15,178 nucleotides of DNA from an uncultured delta proteobacterium (lineage in GTDB: Bacteria > UBA10199 > GCA-002796325 > 1-14-0-20-49-13): contig CAIPVD010000156.1 of the NCBI GenBank assembly GCA_903868375.1, positions 1-15,178 on the forward strand, in the 5' to 3' direction. Both the position numbers and the translations under genes were made by a program. The notes under the pieces are model-generated. The model did no database searches and was not told the DNA's origin. It saw only the letters and a program-made list of their open reading frames with translations. Every line of letters begins with the position of its first letter. Position 1 is the stretch's first letter. Shown here piece after piece: positions 14,481 to 15,178 of the stretch.

Positions 14481-15178
14481 GTGGCTGTCGTTATCGCGCC
14501 ACTCGACGGCGCCGAATCGGTGGTCGCTAACTATTGTATAAACAATGCTAACGGTTCCAGTACTTTGATGAGTGTCGCCACGATCGGGATAATGCGCATC
14601 TCTTATAGACCCTATGTATTGAACTCCTAAAGCGTGAGGGCCATAAACGCGGAAAGTGAATCCCGTGTTGATGCGGTAGATCATCTCCCTTCCGCTCGGA
14701 TCATCGCCACCCATGCCGGTTAAATAATAGATACGTCCCGTCATGTCGAACATAGCCCTATCGCCAAGGATAAGACGAAGTGCCAAGAGCCCTTGTGGAG
14801 AGACGCCGTAGTGGTAATCGCGTTGGCCCACTTGAGTGACGTTGCCGGCCGCAGCATAGCCGACTCCACCAAGTAAGGAACCTTGCAGCGCCACCGATTG
14901 CGATATCCATTCTTGAGCGGTAGTACCGAGAGAGACGGACGTGCTTGAGACGCGGAAGATATGCGGCGCTATATAGTCATAGCCGCCATAAAGCCCCCAT
15001 ATTCCTCGATAGGAATCGCCGACGTCGTAGTCCGTTCCAAGCAGAAGCCCGCGGATCGTTACGTTGTCGATAGGATTGTGTCTGCTGCCGAGGCTGGCAA
15101 ATTCAAAATGGAAGTAATCTAACGGACGCGTGTAGCTATAGCCGGGTTCTCCAGGAAGCCCGTAGGCCATCGAAAAGT
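14478..15178 (-). CDS. Outer membrane protein, DUF3943-like, 5' part outside window
   Basis: The frame runs from the window edge to a TAG stop at 14480-14478. An internal ATG lies at 15170, but the frame is open above it to the edge, and the residues there read straight into a conserved block, so this is most likely the C-terminal portion of a longer protein. Visible motifs are RPLDYFHFEF, GLYGGYDYIAPHIFRVSS, GGVGYAAAG, RDYHYGVSPQGLLALRLILGD and a final strand near VSIVYTI. The alternating strands and Tyr/Gly-rich turns indicate a beta-barrel. The pattern resembles the C-terminal region of DUF3943-type outer-membrane proteins as I remember them; I hold this assignment moderately. The stop codon forms the first three bases of regulatory element C. 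No terminator is visible after it. Confidence 0.75.
   Translation of the reverse strand, partial: FSMAYGLPGEPGYSYTRPLDYFHFEFASLGSRHNPIDNVTIRGLLLGTDYDVGDSYRGIWGLYGGYDYIAPHIFRVSSTSVSLGTTAQEWISQSVALQGSLLGGVGYAAAGNVTQVGQRDYHYGVSPQGLLALRLILGDRAMFDMTGRIYYLTGMGGDDPSGREMIYRINTGFTFRVYGPHALGVQYIGSIRDAHYPDRGDTHQSTGTVSIVYTIVSDHRFGAVEWRDNDSH

Overview
All supported genes in this window lie on the minus strand and read from high to low coordinates. The sequence suggests a Gram-negative bacterium of moderate GC content: there are outer-membrane barrel-type proteins, an OmpA-family protein with a peptidoglycan-binding domain, a lipoprotein with a lipobox, and several signal peptides. A thrombospondin-type-3 (TSP3) repeat protein with a Cys-containing C-terminal sorting tail, a DUF11 lipoprotein and a WYRS-type periplasmic protein would fit a deltaproteobacterial or myxobacterial-type lineage. 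No rRNA or other phylogenetic marker is present, so this placement is inference.

In order of transcription: (1) The 3' part of a gene for a DUF3943-like outer-membrane protein (14478-15178, cut by the window edge). (2) A tight four-gene unit: a secreted beta-helix/TSP3 protein (11278-14361), an OmpA-family outer-membrane protein overlapping it by ATGA (9977-11281), an unknown 291-residue beta-rich protein (9078-9953), and an unknown 602-residue protein with an internal OmpA-like domain (7252-9060). (3) A stress/envelope unit: a 141-residue periplasmic protein (6730-7155), a CsbD-family protein (6431-6646) and a secreted six-cysteine protein (5843-6415), ending at a strong terminator (5760-5796). 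(4) A small 45-residue basic ORF (5521-5658) followed by a 939-residue lipoprotein with a PEGA-like domain and three DUF11 repeats (2633-5452), ending at a second strong terminator (2562-2599). (5) Metabolic genes: a CBM48-GH13 branching-enzyme-like protein (679-2466) and a fumarylacetoacetate hydrolase-family protein (1-642, cut by the window edge).

The most notable signal is non-coding. A 41-bp element of constant length occurs three times (5718-5758, 7211-7251, 14440-14480), once in front of each of units 2, 3 and 4. Each copy has a TAGGGAAATCCCC-like left box and an invariant CCCCGATTG right box. A -10-like hexamer lies 19-20 nt downstream, and a start codon with a good ribosome binding site lies 55-78 nt downstream. 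I read this as a shared promoter/activator site that makes the cell-envelope units one regulon. The metabolic genes lack it. I do not recognise the element as the site of a named regulator.

A second unusual point is that the two unknown proteins of unit 2 have no visible signal peptide but appear to share an N-terminal domain of about 55 residues. They sit directly behind OmpA, which suggests an undescribed envelope-associated pair.
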